A stretch of 64,000 bases of DNA from Blepharisma stoltei (taxonomy: Eukaryota > Ciliophora > Heterotrichea > Heterotrichida > Blepharismidae): assembly GCA_914767885.1 (NCBI GenBank), contig CAJZBQ010000001.1:827174-891173 (forward strand), in the 5' to 3' direction. A program made the translations under genes and the position numbers. This document shows, piece by piece, positions 1-10,264 of this stretch. The notes beneath the pieces are model-generated. The model was not told where the DNA came from. It saw only the letters and a program-made list of their open reading frames with translations, and searched no databases. Position 1 is the stretch's first letter; each line of letters opens with the position of its first letter.

Positions 1-2838
1 TTTAAGCTTATATCTGAATGAAATTCTTGGAAAATCCATTGTTTCCTCGACTCACTGATTCCAATTCCTGTGTCGTTTACCATTATTTTGAGCTTTGAAT
101 TTGTGTCAAGCAGACATACAAGCTCAACCCTTCCTTTAATTGTAAATTTTAGTGCATTACTTAAGAGATTTAGCAGAATCTGACTTAATCTCAAAGCATC
201 CGTATATACATATTCAGGCAATTTTGGATCAATTCTTACAAGAACTTGAATTCCTTTTTTCTCGTCAAAGAAATAATATAGTAAAGTTAGCAGACCTATG
301 GAGCAGATAGGCTCCATCCTGGTAAAGCTGACAATATAACCTATATCTCCTTTGAAGTAGTAGGCCATTCGAAGCGTTGCTGAAGAGGAAATTTAGTTTC
401 TCCCGAAGATTTTCCTATTCCTACTGAGGCTAGACAGGTTTTCAGCTACCAGATAGGCTTATCTTATCTGGTCATCGAGTCATCTCCCAGACGATGACTC
501 TGCCCTAGGAGTTAATCCTTTGGGCAGGTAATTAAAGGTAGAAATCCAAAAAGGGCAGCTTTCCATTTTCCTCATTTGAATTCCAAGGTTTATAGAGGTT
601 GGCTTTGTGGAGTCAGACAGCCAAGCGATTATTGGTTTATTCCGCTATAGTCGTATAAAATCTTAATCTGATCTTTTTTCTCTGCTTGAATTCTTATAAG
701 TTGTAAGCAGCCGCTAATGATATCATGAAGCTTGGGTTTACTCTTTTGGACAGTAAAAGCCCCTGCTATCATTTTAGAGTAGTCCAATAAATCGTTTACA
801 AGAGAAATCAAAAGTTTGGCTGACACTGAAACTATTTTCAGCTTTTCAAGGTGTTCTGGAGCTTCAGAGATTTTATGATCGCGCATTAATTCTTCGACTA
901 TAAATGAGATTGCGTTAATAGGAGTTCTCAATTCATGAGTTACTGATCTTAATAAAATATTCTTAACTATTTCTATCCGTGAGCGTAAATATTTTTAAAA
1001 TATTATTAAAAATTTATATATAATAATTTTTTTTTTTTCAAATTTTAAAAAAAGAGCCAGTAGAAATAAAAATTAAAGAGATTTCATTATATAGTCTGAT
1101 CCCTGCTTTGGATAGGGCTTATCTGACATCTCCCGATGCCAGATGATAAGTTGACGAGCATACGTTTGCTGTCAAAGTTAGCTCCTCCGGTTGCAAAGCT
1201 TCAATCAATCACAAGAGGGTTTGCCATCAGGGTAGTTAACTTTGCAAGCAAACCCATCTGACTCAAGAGATGTCATGGAGGCCGATCCAAAACAGGGATC
1301 AGGTTTTAATAATTATCACTTATATATCAAAATATTTTTTTTCATAAAAAATTTACATTAAAATAATTTTTTTGTTCGCTGGCCAAGGGTGGGTTTGACC
1401 CAAAAATAGGGATTTTTCCAATAGTTTTGTTCGCTGACGGAAGGGGGAGTAAGCATATTTTCTGAGCGAGCCTTTTCAAATTGAATTAAAGCGCTTGCAT
1501 CTCTAACTGTAATTAAAATGCTCTGCTGCTTTTCTCATATAACTTTTTTCCCTCTTCATATAAGATTAGAAGGCTTTGCGCTCACTCCCAGAAAAATTTC
1601 ACTATTGAGAGTTGAATTTCTAATAAAATTTATATACCATATTATCTTAAAAGCATTTTTTACTTTTAGCAAAATAATTAGCTCCTATTAATTATTTTAG
1701 ATTTTGCCTCCTCACAATTACTCATCTCTAGCTTATGATCTATAAGCTTATTTGATTCTGATAATTCAGAATATTTTTTCCCTTCTAAAAACTCAATTTC
1801 AGCTAATAATTCAACCACACAGTCAATTTCGCAGCAGAGCAGCTTCGGCAAGTTGTGATTCGAAAATAGTACTTCTTTATTTTCAGAAAGCACCAAAACC
1901 CCATCAGAAATCAAGTTAAAAAGAACACTTAATCGGCTTTCTGCATTTTCAAGATTTTTCCTTGATATAAACCTCTCATATGATTTGGCTTTCAAGAAAT
2001 AAGAATTTATATTGTATAGAAAAATAATAAGGAATGATACCATGTGGGGCGTGTAGCTTGCATCTAAAAAGAGCTCATTTATTACTCCCCCCCTTCGTGA
2101 GCAAACAAAACCTTTAGAAAAATCCCTATTTTTTGCCCAAAAAACCCACCCTCCGTAAGTGAACAAAAATTTTTTTAATAGATAAATTTTGTATGGAAAA
2201 AATTTTTGATATATAAGTGGTAATTATTATAATGAAATCTCGAGCTAATTCTGTTTAATTTCAAAACAAATTACGTTTTAAAACATAAACTTTACAAATT
2301 AAATAGATATTTGCTTTCCAATTTTTGTGAATTAGGATTTTTTGAAATTTCGAAAAAAAAAAATAAGTCCCCTCCGTGAGCGAATAAGATTTTTTTGTTT
2401 GCTCACGGGGGGGGAGTAAGTATTTTCTGTAATGCCATAAATATAAATGTTTTGACATAATGGCACATTTCATTAGCCGAGTCTGGACAAAAGGGAGCTC
2501 AAAGCTGTTAATGAATATCAGTGATAGCATCTCAAACAAAAGTTGCTCTGATTTATATTCATTTTGGCCCTGCTTCCACAGCACAAAACAGTTAAATTCT
2601 GAAAAACTGATTGAGAATAGCGACTTAGCGAGGTAGCCTTTTCTGTCGAAATACCAAACTAGGCTGCAGCTGACAAAATGGATAAATAAGTAAGGGATGT
2701 GCAGTATAGCAATTTCAATCTTATTTGAATTAACAGTGAGGAAAACGAAAAGCAAAACCACTGCCAAGCCAAGTAAAGAGTAGGAATACCGCTTTAGGAC
2801 TTGATATTTATCGTTAACTTCTTCGTCCCACCATTGAT
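1..2838 (-). CDS. Hybrid histidine kinase HK1, partial and IES-interrupted
   Basis: Sensor histidine kinase of the local family. Read on minus with TGA as Trp, the pieces match HK5 in order: an N-terminal HQWWDEEV segment near 2835, hydrophobic membrane segments, the linker with KSYERFISRK, the HisKA region with SVTHELRTPIN near 910-950, the N-box LNLLSNALKF and the G1 box DTGIGIS near 60-160. The gene runs off the left edge before the receiver domain. Four insertions split it (264-682, 966-1451, about 1623-1720, 2095-2418). Removing the second gives MLKNILLRS, identical to HK5; removing the first gives IQAEKKGIQVLVRID, also identical. The start is unresolved: the codons before HQWW contain TAA and no ATG, so another IES probably splits the first codons. 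Family assignment is firm; whether this copy is functional is not known. Confidence 0.8.
264..682. mobile_element. 419-bp insertion bounded by 10-bp direct repeat (in HK1)
   Basis: CTTTTTTCTC occurs at 254-263 and 673-682. Collapsing the two copies rejoins HK1 into exactly the residues found in HK5. The insert is richer in GC than the surroundings and contains several short hairpins (near 445-475 and 480-530). An in-frame TA junction also exists but would add about 12 residues absent from the paralogue. Confidence 0.65.
966..1451. mobile_element. TA-bounded MITE-type IES in HK1, with a nested element
   Basis: Flanked by TAA on both sides. The right end has the family terminus GGGGGAGTAAG. 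Excision to a single TA restores MLKNILLRS of the kinase. It is about 150 bp longer than other copies because it carries a second element (about 1093-1307). Confidence 0.8.
1096..1302. repeat. Palindromic element nested inside a MITE
   Basis: 18-bp terminal inverted repeats at 1096-1113 (CTGATCCCTGCTTTGGAT) and 1285-1302, with one mismatch. Further inverted matches lie inside. It interrupts the otherwise conserved MITE text between the 'gatttcattata' and 'aattatcactt' blocks. Confidence 0.75.
1623..1720. mobile_element. Short TA IES in HK1 (approximate)
   Basis: Coding similarity to HK5 stops on both sides and the intervening AT-rich sequence has in-frame stops. The TA at 1621-1622 is a clear boundary; the other could be 1719-1720 or 1734-1735, and both leave the frame open. 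Confidence 0.5.
2095..2418. mobile_element. 324-bp MITE-type IES in HK1
   Basis: Starts CTCCCCCCC after TA (2093-2094) and ends GGGGAGTA. Removal joins RKYL to INEL, matching RKYLTNEIL of HK5 in register. Confidence 0.85.
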
Positions 2839-4469
2839 GATATGCTTATTATATTTAAAATTCAATAAAATTATAAGTCTATAAACTTATCAAGCCATGT
2901 TTGAACAATATTAATCCATTAAGTATAAATAGCCTCCATAGAAATACTTTTATATTTATTAAATATGTACGTAATTGAAAGAGCTCAGTTATGGTAATAA
3001 AAACTAAGGACGCTACTAATAAGAACCAGTAAAATTTCCATTTAAAAATTTATAGCTCTACTGTAATAAAATTAGTAAATTAGGTTGGAATAAAAAAATA
3101 ATTTCAAAGGGTCATTCGATAGCCTTTCTGAATAGGCTATGATTTTGATTTGCCATAAAAGCTTATATTGATGCAGAAAAATGCTAATGGACTATAAAAA
3201 AGGAATTAATAGAGAAGAGACTGCTCCGCAAATAATTATATGGTCGCTTTATAGAAATCTAAGGAATTTTGGTATAAAAAAGAGAAAAGGCAAGGGTAGG
3301 CATTTAAAATTTATGATATAATAAAAAAGAAAAGGATGCAAGACTTGTACACGGATTTGAAAATTTTATAAGGTTAACAATTAAAAAATCTCGACCAATA
3401 GAATTGTGAGATATTTAAGTTTAAAAGAATTACTTTAGCGTTTATTAAGACCTGAAAGTCCCCCTTCACTTGAGGTTCAGATAAATTAACAGCTCTGAGC
3501 AACGGTATGTGAACCGGCTTAACCGTCGAACCGTTAAAGTTAATAAGCCCGTTAAGACTTCTCTATTTTGTGCCAGCCTTAGCACTGACCCTTCTCTTCA
3601 AGCCGAGACTCTCAAGAAGCTTGATTTTCTCTCACTAAGCTCGGTTTATTGGTTCATCTTGTTTGCGTCAGGAGCTAGGACCTATCCCTATCTGACATTT
3701 TTAATATTGTGTAAGATATTTAATAAAATATAGGCTATTCATATTTTTCAGATAAAAAGTAAAGTTCTACTTTTAAAAATAGCTGAAAGTCTGTAGCAGC
3801 TGCCAAAATGGACGGAGACGCAATGAGACAGATAATGAATTTTCAGAAATATTAATATTTAACAGAATTATAAATATTTTTACAAATTTTTTTTATACAG
3901 AATTCTGGCTGCATGAAATTTTCTTACTCTCCCATAAGGAGTAAAGCATAATAAAAATCTAATTTAGGTAATAATTATGGATATTTCAACTTTCTTTTAA
4001 ATAATTTACTTCATTTTAAATTATTGAAATTTCAAAATCCTCAAGCCAATAAAATTAAAATGTAGCCATCCTTAGTGAATGATAAAATTTGCCCACATGA
4101 GGATTCAAAAAGATTTAATCTAACCAGATTAATTTTCCTTATTTTTCCACATCTTCAAAACCAAGAGACCATCTCTGCATGGTTGTACTTTCGTTCCCCT
4201 CATACTTGCTCAGAATCTTTTAGGATTAGCCCCTTTATTTTATAGAATCCAAAATATTTTTAAAAAAATTAGCCCCCTTTAATTTGGAACAGGAATTTTG
4301 TTCCAATTTAAAGGGGTGGAATAAGTGCCTATATTAATATTTGTTTGGAAATGTTAAATAAAAGTGTCTAAAAAGGATTGGATTATTCTTAATACATTTA
4401 TAATAATAGTCAGACTAATTAATAGATATAATTTATATTAACCCAGAGTTTACACATTTATTTCCCAGA
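2839..4469. other. Non-coding spacer with decayed repeats
   Basis: No supported gene. A 44-codon ORF near 3184-3318 (+) has no recognised relative. 3480-3700 is GC-richer and contains short palindromes, like the GC-rich insertions elsewhere. A small palindromic element lies at 4272-4316. The upstream edge may hold the missing first codons of HK1. Confidence 0.4.
4272..4316. repeat. Small palindrome, CCCCTTTAA family
   Basis: Inverted repeat pairing CCCCCTTTAATTTGGAACA with TGTTCCAATTTAAAGGGG. Related ends (AATTTAAAGGGG) recur at 8240-8335, 54295-54372 and 59485-59500, suggesting a second, shorter terminal-repeat family. Confidence 0.6.
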
Positions 4470-4975
4470 TTCAAATAAAGTCAAATGAATTGTCTAATCT
4501 CCGTTTAGCCTTAATTAATTTTGCACCCTATGAAAATTACCTTGCCTTTATGACAAATCCATACAGTTGGGTTACTGTTTGCCATATAAACTCTCCAGAA
4601 GAAGAAATTAGGTTTACTGATTAAGCACTCTATGCTACTCACAAGTAATATTCTACTTGTGGATCTTTGCTAACTGCAATAAATTTGAATTTTACTATTG
4701 ACTTGCGAAATTTTGAAAAAAGAATGTTGGTTTATATTCTGAAAGGGCATTTGGGAATTATCAACTCCATTGATTTTTCTCTATCGGCAAAAAGATTATA
4801 TCTGGCAGCGAAGATATGACAATAAAATTCTGGGATATAAGACATTTGTATGATGATTCAAAAGAAGAACATTTAGCCTGTCTAGAGTGATCGTTGATGA
4901 AGCGTAAGCTAATTGCTTCTGATATATCATTAGTGAAAAAAATAAAGAGTTGTTGGATTTCTTATCAATAAAAAA
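4470..4975 (+). pseudogene. WD40 gene C-terminal fragment, decayed
   Basis: Translates to clear relatives of the last ~165 residues of WD40-A and WD40-B (LINFAPYENYLAF, NLNFTIDLRNFEKRMLVY, KGHLGIINSIDFSL), but with several frameshifts and in-frame TAA/TAG. It is on plus and ends about 10 bp from the 3' end of HK2, so the two are tail to tail. It has no start and no N-terminal domains. Confidence 0.85.
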
Positions 4976-4985
4976 ATAATTAAAT

Positions 4986-7900
4986 TTATATAAATTTTTT
5001 AATGGCTTCGATAATTTTTTCTGTAGAGCAAGGTTTTGGCAAAAAGTCTATCATTCCACACTGATAGCATAGTTTTATATCTTCTTCCGAGCAATATGCA
5101 GAGTACCCTATTATATAAGGAAGATGCTGAATTTTCCCTTGTCTGTACTGCTGATCAATATAAGACGATGCTTCTCATCCAGTCATTTCAGGCATTTCGC
5201 AATCCATGACAACAACTTTATATGGTCAATCAGAGGCATCCTTTCTTATTATCGCTATTTGCAGATTTTTGAACTTTACCACCTAAGTGTGGAATCTTTT
5301 CCGTGTGTGAAAAGAGGATTCCACATTTGAAATCAAAAGGGCTTCACATGTGGAATCCTCTTTTCACACACGGAAAAGATTCCACACTTAGGTGGTAAAG
5401 TTCAAAAATCTGCAAATAACGATATTTTTTCCACAGCTATTCTTCCATTATTCGCTTCATCGTATTCAAAATCATAAGATTTTAATGTTGATCCTAACAC
5501 TTCTAAATTAAATTCTAAATCGTCCACAATAAGAATGTCTTTTTTAAAGCCTTTTGAATGAGCATAGCTTGATATTGTTATAGGTAAAATACGCTCATTG
5601 GTGCATGTTTCGGTATTTTCAATGGACAGGCTTAAAGGCTTGTCCTCGTAAATGTTAATATTGAAATAAAAAATTGAGCCTTTTCCAGAATTGCATTTTA
5701 CTTTTATGGAGTTTCCATCTAATTGATTAATCAATAGATTTGATATATATAGGCCAAATCCATGCCCTCTTGGCCCAAGATTAGGAATATTTAAAGGGTC
5801 GATTTCTTTTATCATTTTTCTTATCTCTTCTAAGCTAACGCCAGACCCGGTGTCTTCAACACAGCATTTCATCGTATTTTTTGCTGTTTTAAGACAAATG
5901 ACCTCAATTTTTCCTTCCTGGGTAAATTTAAAGGCATTTCTTACCCACATCTGTATTACAGAAGATAAAAACAGCAATTTTCGTGAAAATTAATGCTATC
6001 ATTAAATATAAATAGTTTTGTTATATATTATTATAGATTAATTTTTTTATTAAATAAATAGGGAGTTAGTAAATTCAAAATAATTTGACTAATTCTTAAT
6101 CCAATACCTTGAATAATGAGCAAACTATTAGTAAAATCTCTAACTTTAGAAGAGCAAAAAATGTTTATAAACAATAATTTTGTATATAAATTTAATAATA
6201 TTTCGAGCTAATTATATTAAATTAAACTTTTCCATTTTAAAACATAAAATTTATAAATTAAATTTTCAAATATAGAAATTCCTGGGGATAGCGCGGAATA
6301 CGCTATCCCCAGGACCAACCCCACATGGAACGAGGGTTCCATGTGTGGATCCATTTTTCACACGTGAAAGTAAATATCTCACATGTAAAAAATGGATCCA
6401 CACATGGAACTCCCGTTCCATGTGTGAATCCGATCCCGGTTGGTCCTGGGGATAGCGTATTCCGCGCTATCCCCAGGAATTATCTATATCTATTTTATTA
6501 TTTGGTGAAAATATTGCATATAATTATTAAAAATAAAATCATTCCTTTTGGCTAGTGAGCAAGATCTTTTTGTTCTAATCAAGAAAGGAATCTAAAGAAT
6601 CGGTGAAAATCATATCTGGCAAATCCTTATCTATTCTAAAACTAATGTACAAATTCTTTTTAGCCGCTTGGTATTCAAAAAGGCTGCAAGAGCTTTTGAT
6701 TAATTCTTTTAAATTGCATTGTGTTTTATGGATCGAAAAAACGCCTGTTAGTATCTTTGAATAATCAAGCAAGTCGTTTATTAAAGAAAGCATTAATGTA
6801 CTTGAAATAGAAATAATCTTCAGCTGCTTTATGTCTTCAGCATTCAAAATATGGCTACTTTGTAATAATTTATTGGTAAAATGTATAAGTGAATTTAAAG
6901 GAGTTCTGAGTTCGTGCGAAACTGAACGGAGTAATAGAGTTTTCATCTGATCACAGGCAGCTTTTTTTTCAAGCTCGACAGAGTCGGTCACATCTCTTAT
7001 AGTTATGAATAGGGCTGGGTTATTTTCCCAAATCATGTGAAGAGCTTTTCATTCTAAATTCCCAGAAGTCAAGCCAAGTGTTATTTCTTCATTATGTGTG
7101 CTGCTAAGAAGATATATCTTTTAAGTTATATTACTTTAAAGTGCAGATACAGATATTTATATTTGAATTCTCAATAATTCAGTATAAGAAATTTCATCTA
7201 CTAACACCTTCATTTGCTATCTAATATTATTTTTTAATATGTTAAATGATTTTTCAAGAAATTTTGTTTGGAGTAATTGCAAGGTTTTAATAAACCTAAT
7301 TGGTTAGTCCCTGTTTTAGAAAATTATATAAGTTTCTATAACCATCATTAAAAGGCTATTGCATTTTTGCAGTATTTATAAGGATTCCACTTGTGGAGTG
7401 TTCCAATTGTCAATTTGCAGCCCTTTTTTATATTTCAAAAAAAATATAAGTATCTTGTTATAGATTTGAAAATGTATAGAAGAGTAAGAAATTTGACGAA
7501 GTAAAATTGGAGACCTTTTTCTTTTCACAGAATACTATAGAGCTTATCATAGCTAACAACGTGTCTGGAGCAGATCTCAATTTTTGAAGAACACAAAGAT
7601 TATAAAACTCGATTTTCATGCGCTGAGAAATAATCAAAATGCCATCAGAAAACGACTCTGTAATAATATTTAGTCGATTCTTTGAGTGCTCTAATTCACT
7701 CCTATACAAAAATCTTTCAAAAGAGACATTTCTTCAGTATAAAGATAATAGGTTCAAGATTATAACGGCCATTGCTATTAAATACGAGGAATGCCTATAT
7801 CAGACATTTTCTGAACTCTTAAACATTTGTTCATGTATACCTCTGGAGACTTATGGCTCTTAAAAAGGGCTCAGAAAGCCAAGCCAATTTGCTCATTAGC

Positions 7901-8750
7901 TTGCTTGCTTGATTGGAATTCTATGCCTATTGGCTCGTTTTGTCAAACTAATAATGTCTAGCTAGCATAGAGCTGAAGTGCCAGCAGCTAGGTTTCTATG
8001 CCTCTTTAGCTCCAAAAATAGCTATAAGTTTTACCCAAGCATATATACCACATATAAAGGTATTTGATCACCATAACATTGAAGGCAACAATGTGCTTTA
8101 GCATTGAAAATTGAAAAATTAAGCACACCAAAAACGTCAATAGCAATAGTATCAGTTTCTCATCCTTTAAATCATTATGAGACAAAGAGACGGAAAGGAT
8201 ATTAACCTCCTCCTTAAATTTGGACTAATATTGGTAAATTTTCACTTTTTGGAATATTAGCCCTCTTTAAAATTTGGAACAAAATTTTAATTTCAATGGA
8301 AATTTTATATAAATAGTAAAAAACCTTAAAGGGAAGGAGTGCAAGTAGAATGCTATTTAAATAGTGGGGCATTGACTTGGTTAATTTTATCAATAACTTT
8401 TAAAAAATTTCAAAAATCATTTAATTTATATATGAATTTTTAGATGATTTTGCTTTGATATTATATATTTTTTAAATTTAAATCTGAGTAAGATATTCAG
8501 AGTACACAATTGACAGCAAAGCTTTATAGCTAGATTTGTGGTTATATGAAAATCATATAACTGGTGCTCAGATAATATTCATTATTGAACTAAGCTTTAA
8601 AGTGTCACTAAAATATTCAGAAGCGCCTAGAAAAACAAATAGAGGTCATACAACTATAGCAAAAAATGCCATAACTAAACTAAACTTTTGCAATAGTTTG
8701 TAAATTGCTTCACATTCTTCTTCCCACCAAGCTACTTGAGATTCTTCCAT
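4986..8750 (-). CDS. Hybrid histidine kinase HK2 (about 704 aa after excision)
   Basis: Membrane hybrid sensor kinase. The ATG at 8750 begins MEESQVAWWEEE, equivalent to the other paralogues' starts. Hydrophobic N-terminal segments follow, then a linker, HisKA with SVSHELRTPLN (near 6915), an ATPase domain with VEDTGSGV and GHGFGLYISNLL, and a receiver domain with IVDD, the phospho-acceptor Asp in VVMDCEMPEM and the Lys in LPKPCS. It ends KKFI-stop. Five IESs (5252-5424, 5968-6594, 7117-7486, 7840-8033, 8205-8490) interrupt it. Their total leaves 705 codons exactly, and each junction lies in register with HK3. Several Trp codons are TGA. Signal sensed is unknown. Confidence 0.82.
5252..5424. 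mobile_element. 173-bp near-perfect palindromic IES in HK2
   Basis: The two halves are inverted copies starting TCGCTATTTGCAGATTTTTG after TA and meeting near 5330. One TA remains after removal, giving EKIIRKD in the receiver domain, as in the HK6 fragment where this IES is absent. Confidence 0.9.
5968..6594. mobile_element. 627-bp composite IES in HK2
   Basis: AT-rich MITE-like body between TA 5966-5967 and 6593-6594, with a nested palindrome (6271-6488). The length is divisible by three and removal keeps the frame (SL joined to SSVIQMW), though two residues short of the paralogues, so the junction is provisional. Confidence 0.6.
6271..6488. repeat. Nested palindrome with hairpin arms
   Basis: The ends TATAGAAATTCCTGGGG and its inverse frame two arms, each itself a hairpin (CCTGGGGATAGCG...CGCTATCCCCAGG). 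Inner inverted copies of CACATGGAAC follow. The predicted single strand is a cruciform-like multi-hairpin. Confidence 0.88.
7117..7486. mobile_element. 370-bp TA IES in HK2
   Basis: Bounded by TA 7115-7116 and 7485-7486. The AT-rich interior has stops in all frames. Removal joins SNFL to YLLSSTHNEE in the linker, in register with HK3. Confidence 0.65.
7840..8033. mobile_element. 194-bp TA IES in HK2
   Basis: Bounded by TA 7838-7839 and 8032-8033, each preceded on the coding strand by GG. Removal joins MWYICLG to IHEQMF, matching the membrane linker of HK3. It contains repeated AGC/GCT-rich short words. Confidence 0.65.
8205..8490. mobile_element. 286-bp TA IES in HK2
   Basis: TAA on both sides (8203-8205, 8489-8491). 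Removal gives SEYLNILSVS, aligned with SEVLNFLLSY of HK3. Confidence 0.75.
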
Positions 8751-10264
8751 TTTATTCAGATCCTTTGATAAATAAGTCAGTAAATATTACATGATAATTT
8801 AAAATTTATGGACTAGTTTTCCCCACTTGATTAGAAGGCAAAATCCTATTTCTTTAAAAAGTATTATAATAAATTATAATGAAACATGCATTTATAGCTA
8901 CAATATATAAATCTTAATTAAATTATATAAAATCTTTGAAAAGTTAAGATAAATTAATTAGATTTTTACTTGAAACGTTTACCAATTTGGATTTTTAAAA
9001 TCCAAAAAAAATTTATTTTATATATAAAATAACACCCTCCTTTATGAGCCAAAATTTTTTTCGCTGGCCAAGGGATTAAATTAAATTTTAGAGTCTTAGG
9101 CATTCCAGATTTTATGCCTCCGCACACTTTAGATCACTGGACCCTTGCTCGTCAGGGCTAGCAGCGTTTCCCGAGCTCCGACAGCAATGATCTCCTCAGA
9201 GACTATGGCCTGTGCCAGTCTTACTTGAGTCTCGACAGTTAGAAAGACCCCCCTGTACTGAGCGTCTCATGGGTGCCAAGTGACTAGAAGTATAAAAGAC
9301 AAGCGTTAGCCACATTGGTGATGCAGTTATCAAAGAAGTTCTGTTTGAAGGTATTTGTTTTGTGATAAACTGCCCAGCAGATCCGGCATTAGCTAGCACA
9401 GTTGTTTCTCCTTGTCTTGAGGTTTAAGTTTTAAGTGTACAGCTTATGGATTTCTGCGGACCTGCAACAGACGATTAAGAGTAGTTTGATTCCAGGGATT
9501 AGCTTATCGCATGTCAGAGTGCCTTTCTTTAGCAGCTGCAGCAAAAAGATTGTTCCACTATGGCCTGGTCCAAAACCCCGGCTTCTAGGTAGAGAATGCC
9601 CAAGGGTCCACCTCCTTTTCCAAACTAAAGGAAAGCAGCCAAAGCTTACCCGGACACAAATTTGGTGAGGCTGTGCTTGTTTCTTGGAATCTGTCCAAGT
9701 TCGCAGTAGCCTTAAGGTCTGAATTTTCGCCAAGAGGGCAGGCTGACACATTTCACCATTTTTATGCATATTCGCTGACCAAGGGAAAGAATTAAGAGTT
9801 AAAAATCAAAAAATCCTTCAGAATTAAGCTTAATATTCATAAGTTTGATAATTATGATCATAAATTATTTAATTTAATGACATATGCTAGTAGTTACTTT
9901 CAATCGCGATTAATTACCTAATTAAATTACTATTAAATTTTCACTAGACAGATATGTGATAAAGATTGCATAGCCAAAACTGAAATTTTAGCCTTGTATA
10001 GTTATTAATAAACCTAAAAAAATTTTTTTTGAAATTGTTAAAGCAAGCTTAAAACTCTAAAGGCTAATAGATACTTGAGTACTAATAAGTCTTATAGATA
10101 GATAATCTAATTATTGATGAAAGGATTAAAATAATACTTAAAGATCCTTGAAATTCTAAATTCTTTTATAAATTTTTATATATCAATGTATCTCTATTAC
10201 GCTTAAAATTATATAATAAAAATATAAAAATGCTGAATATTAAATATTACAAAAATTACATTTA
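8751..10264. other. Intergenic region between HK2 and HK3
   Basis: No gene supported. It contains an AT-rich MITE remnant near 9000-9075 and the GC-rich repeat at 9076-9786. Short ORFs in the repeat have no recognisable product. Confidence 0.5.
9076..9786. mobile_element. GC-rich insertion, family A, 711 bp, 16-bp direct repeats
   Basis: TTCGCTGRCCAAGGGA occurs at 9060-9075 and 9771-9786 with one mismatch. The insert is markedly richer in GC than its flanks. Its last ~90 bp resemble 23880-23970 and its start (AGAGTCTT) resembles 23232, so it is a dispersed repeat. No long ORF; non-autonomous. It sits in a MITE remnant. Confidence 0.7.

Noticed and set aside
3184-3318. 44-codon plus ORF resembling a transposase N-terminus
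   Set aside because: Too short and without a DDE motif or nearby continuation; similarity impression was not strong enough to annotate.
9196-9769. Overlapping ORFs of 67-112 codons in the GC-rich block
   Set aside because: They lie in a dispersed family A repeat, occur in several frames, and have no recognisable protein features; GC-rich DNA has fewer chance stops.
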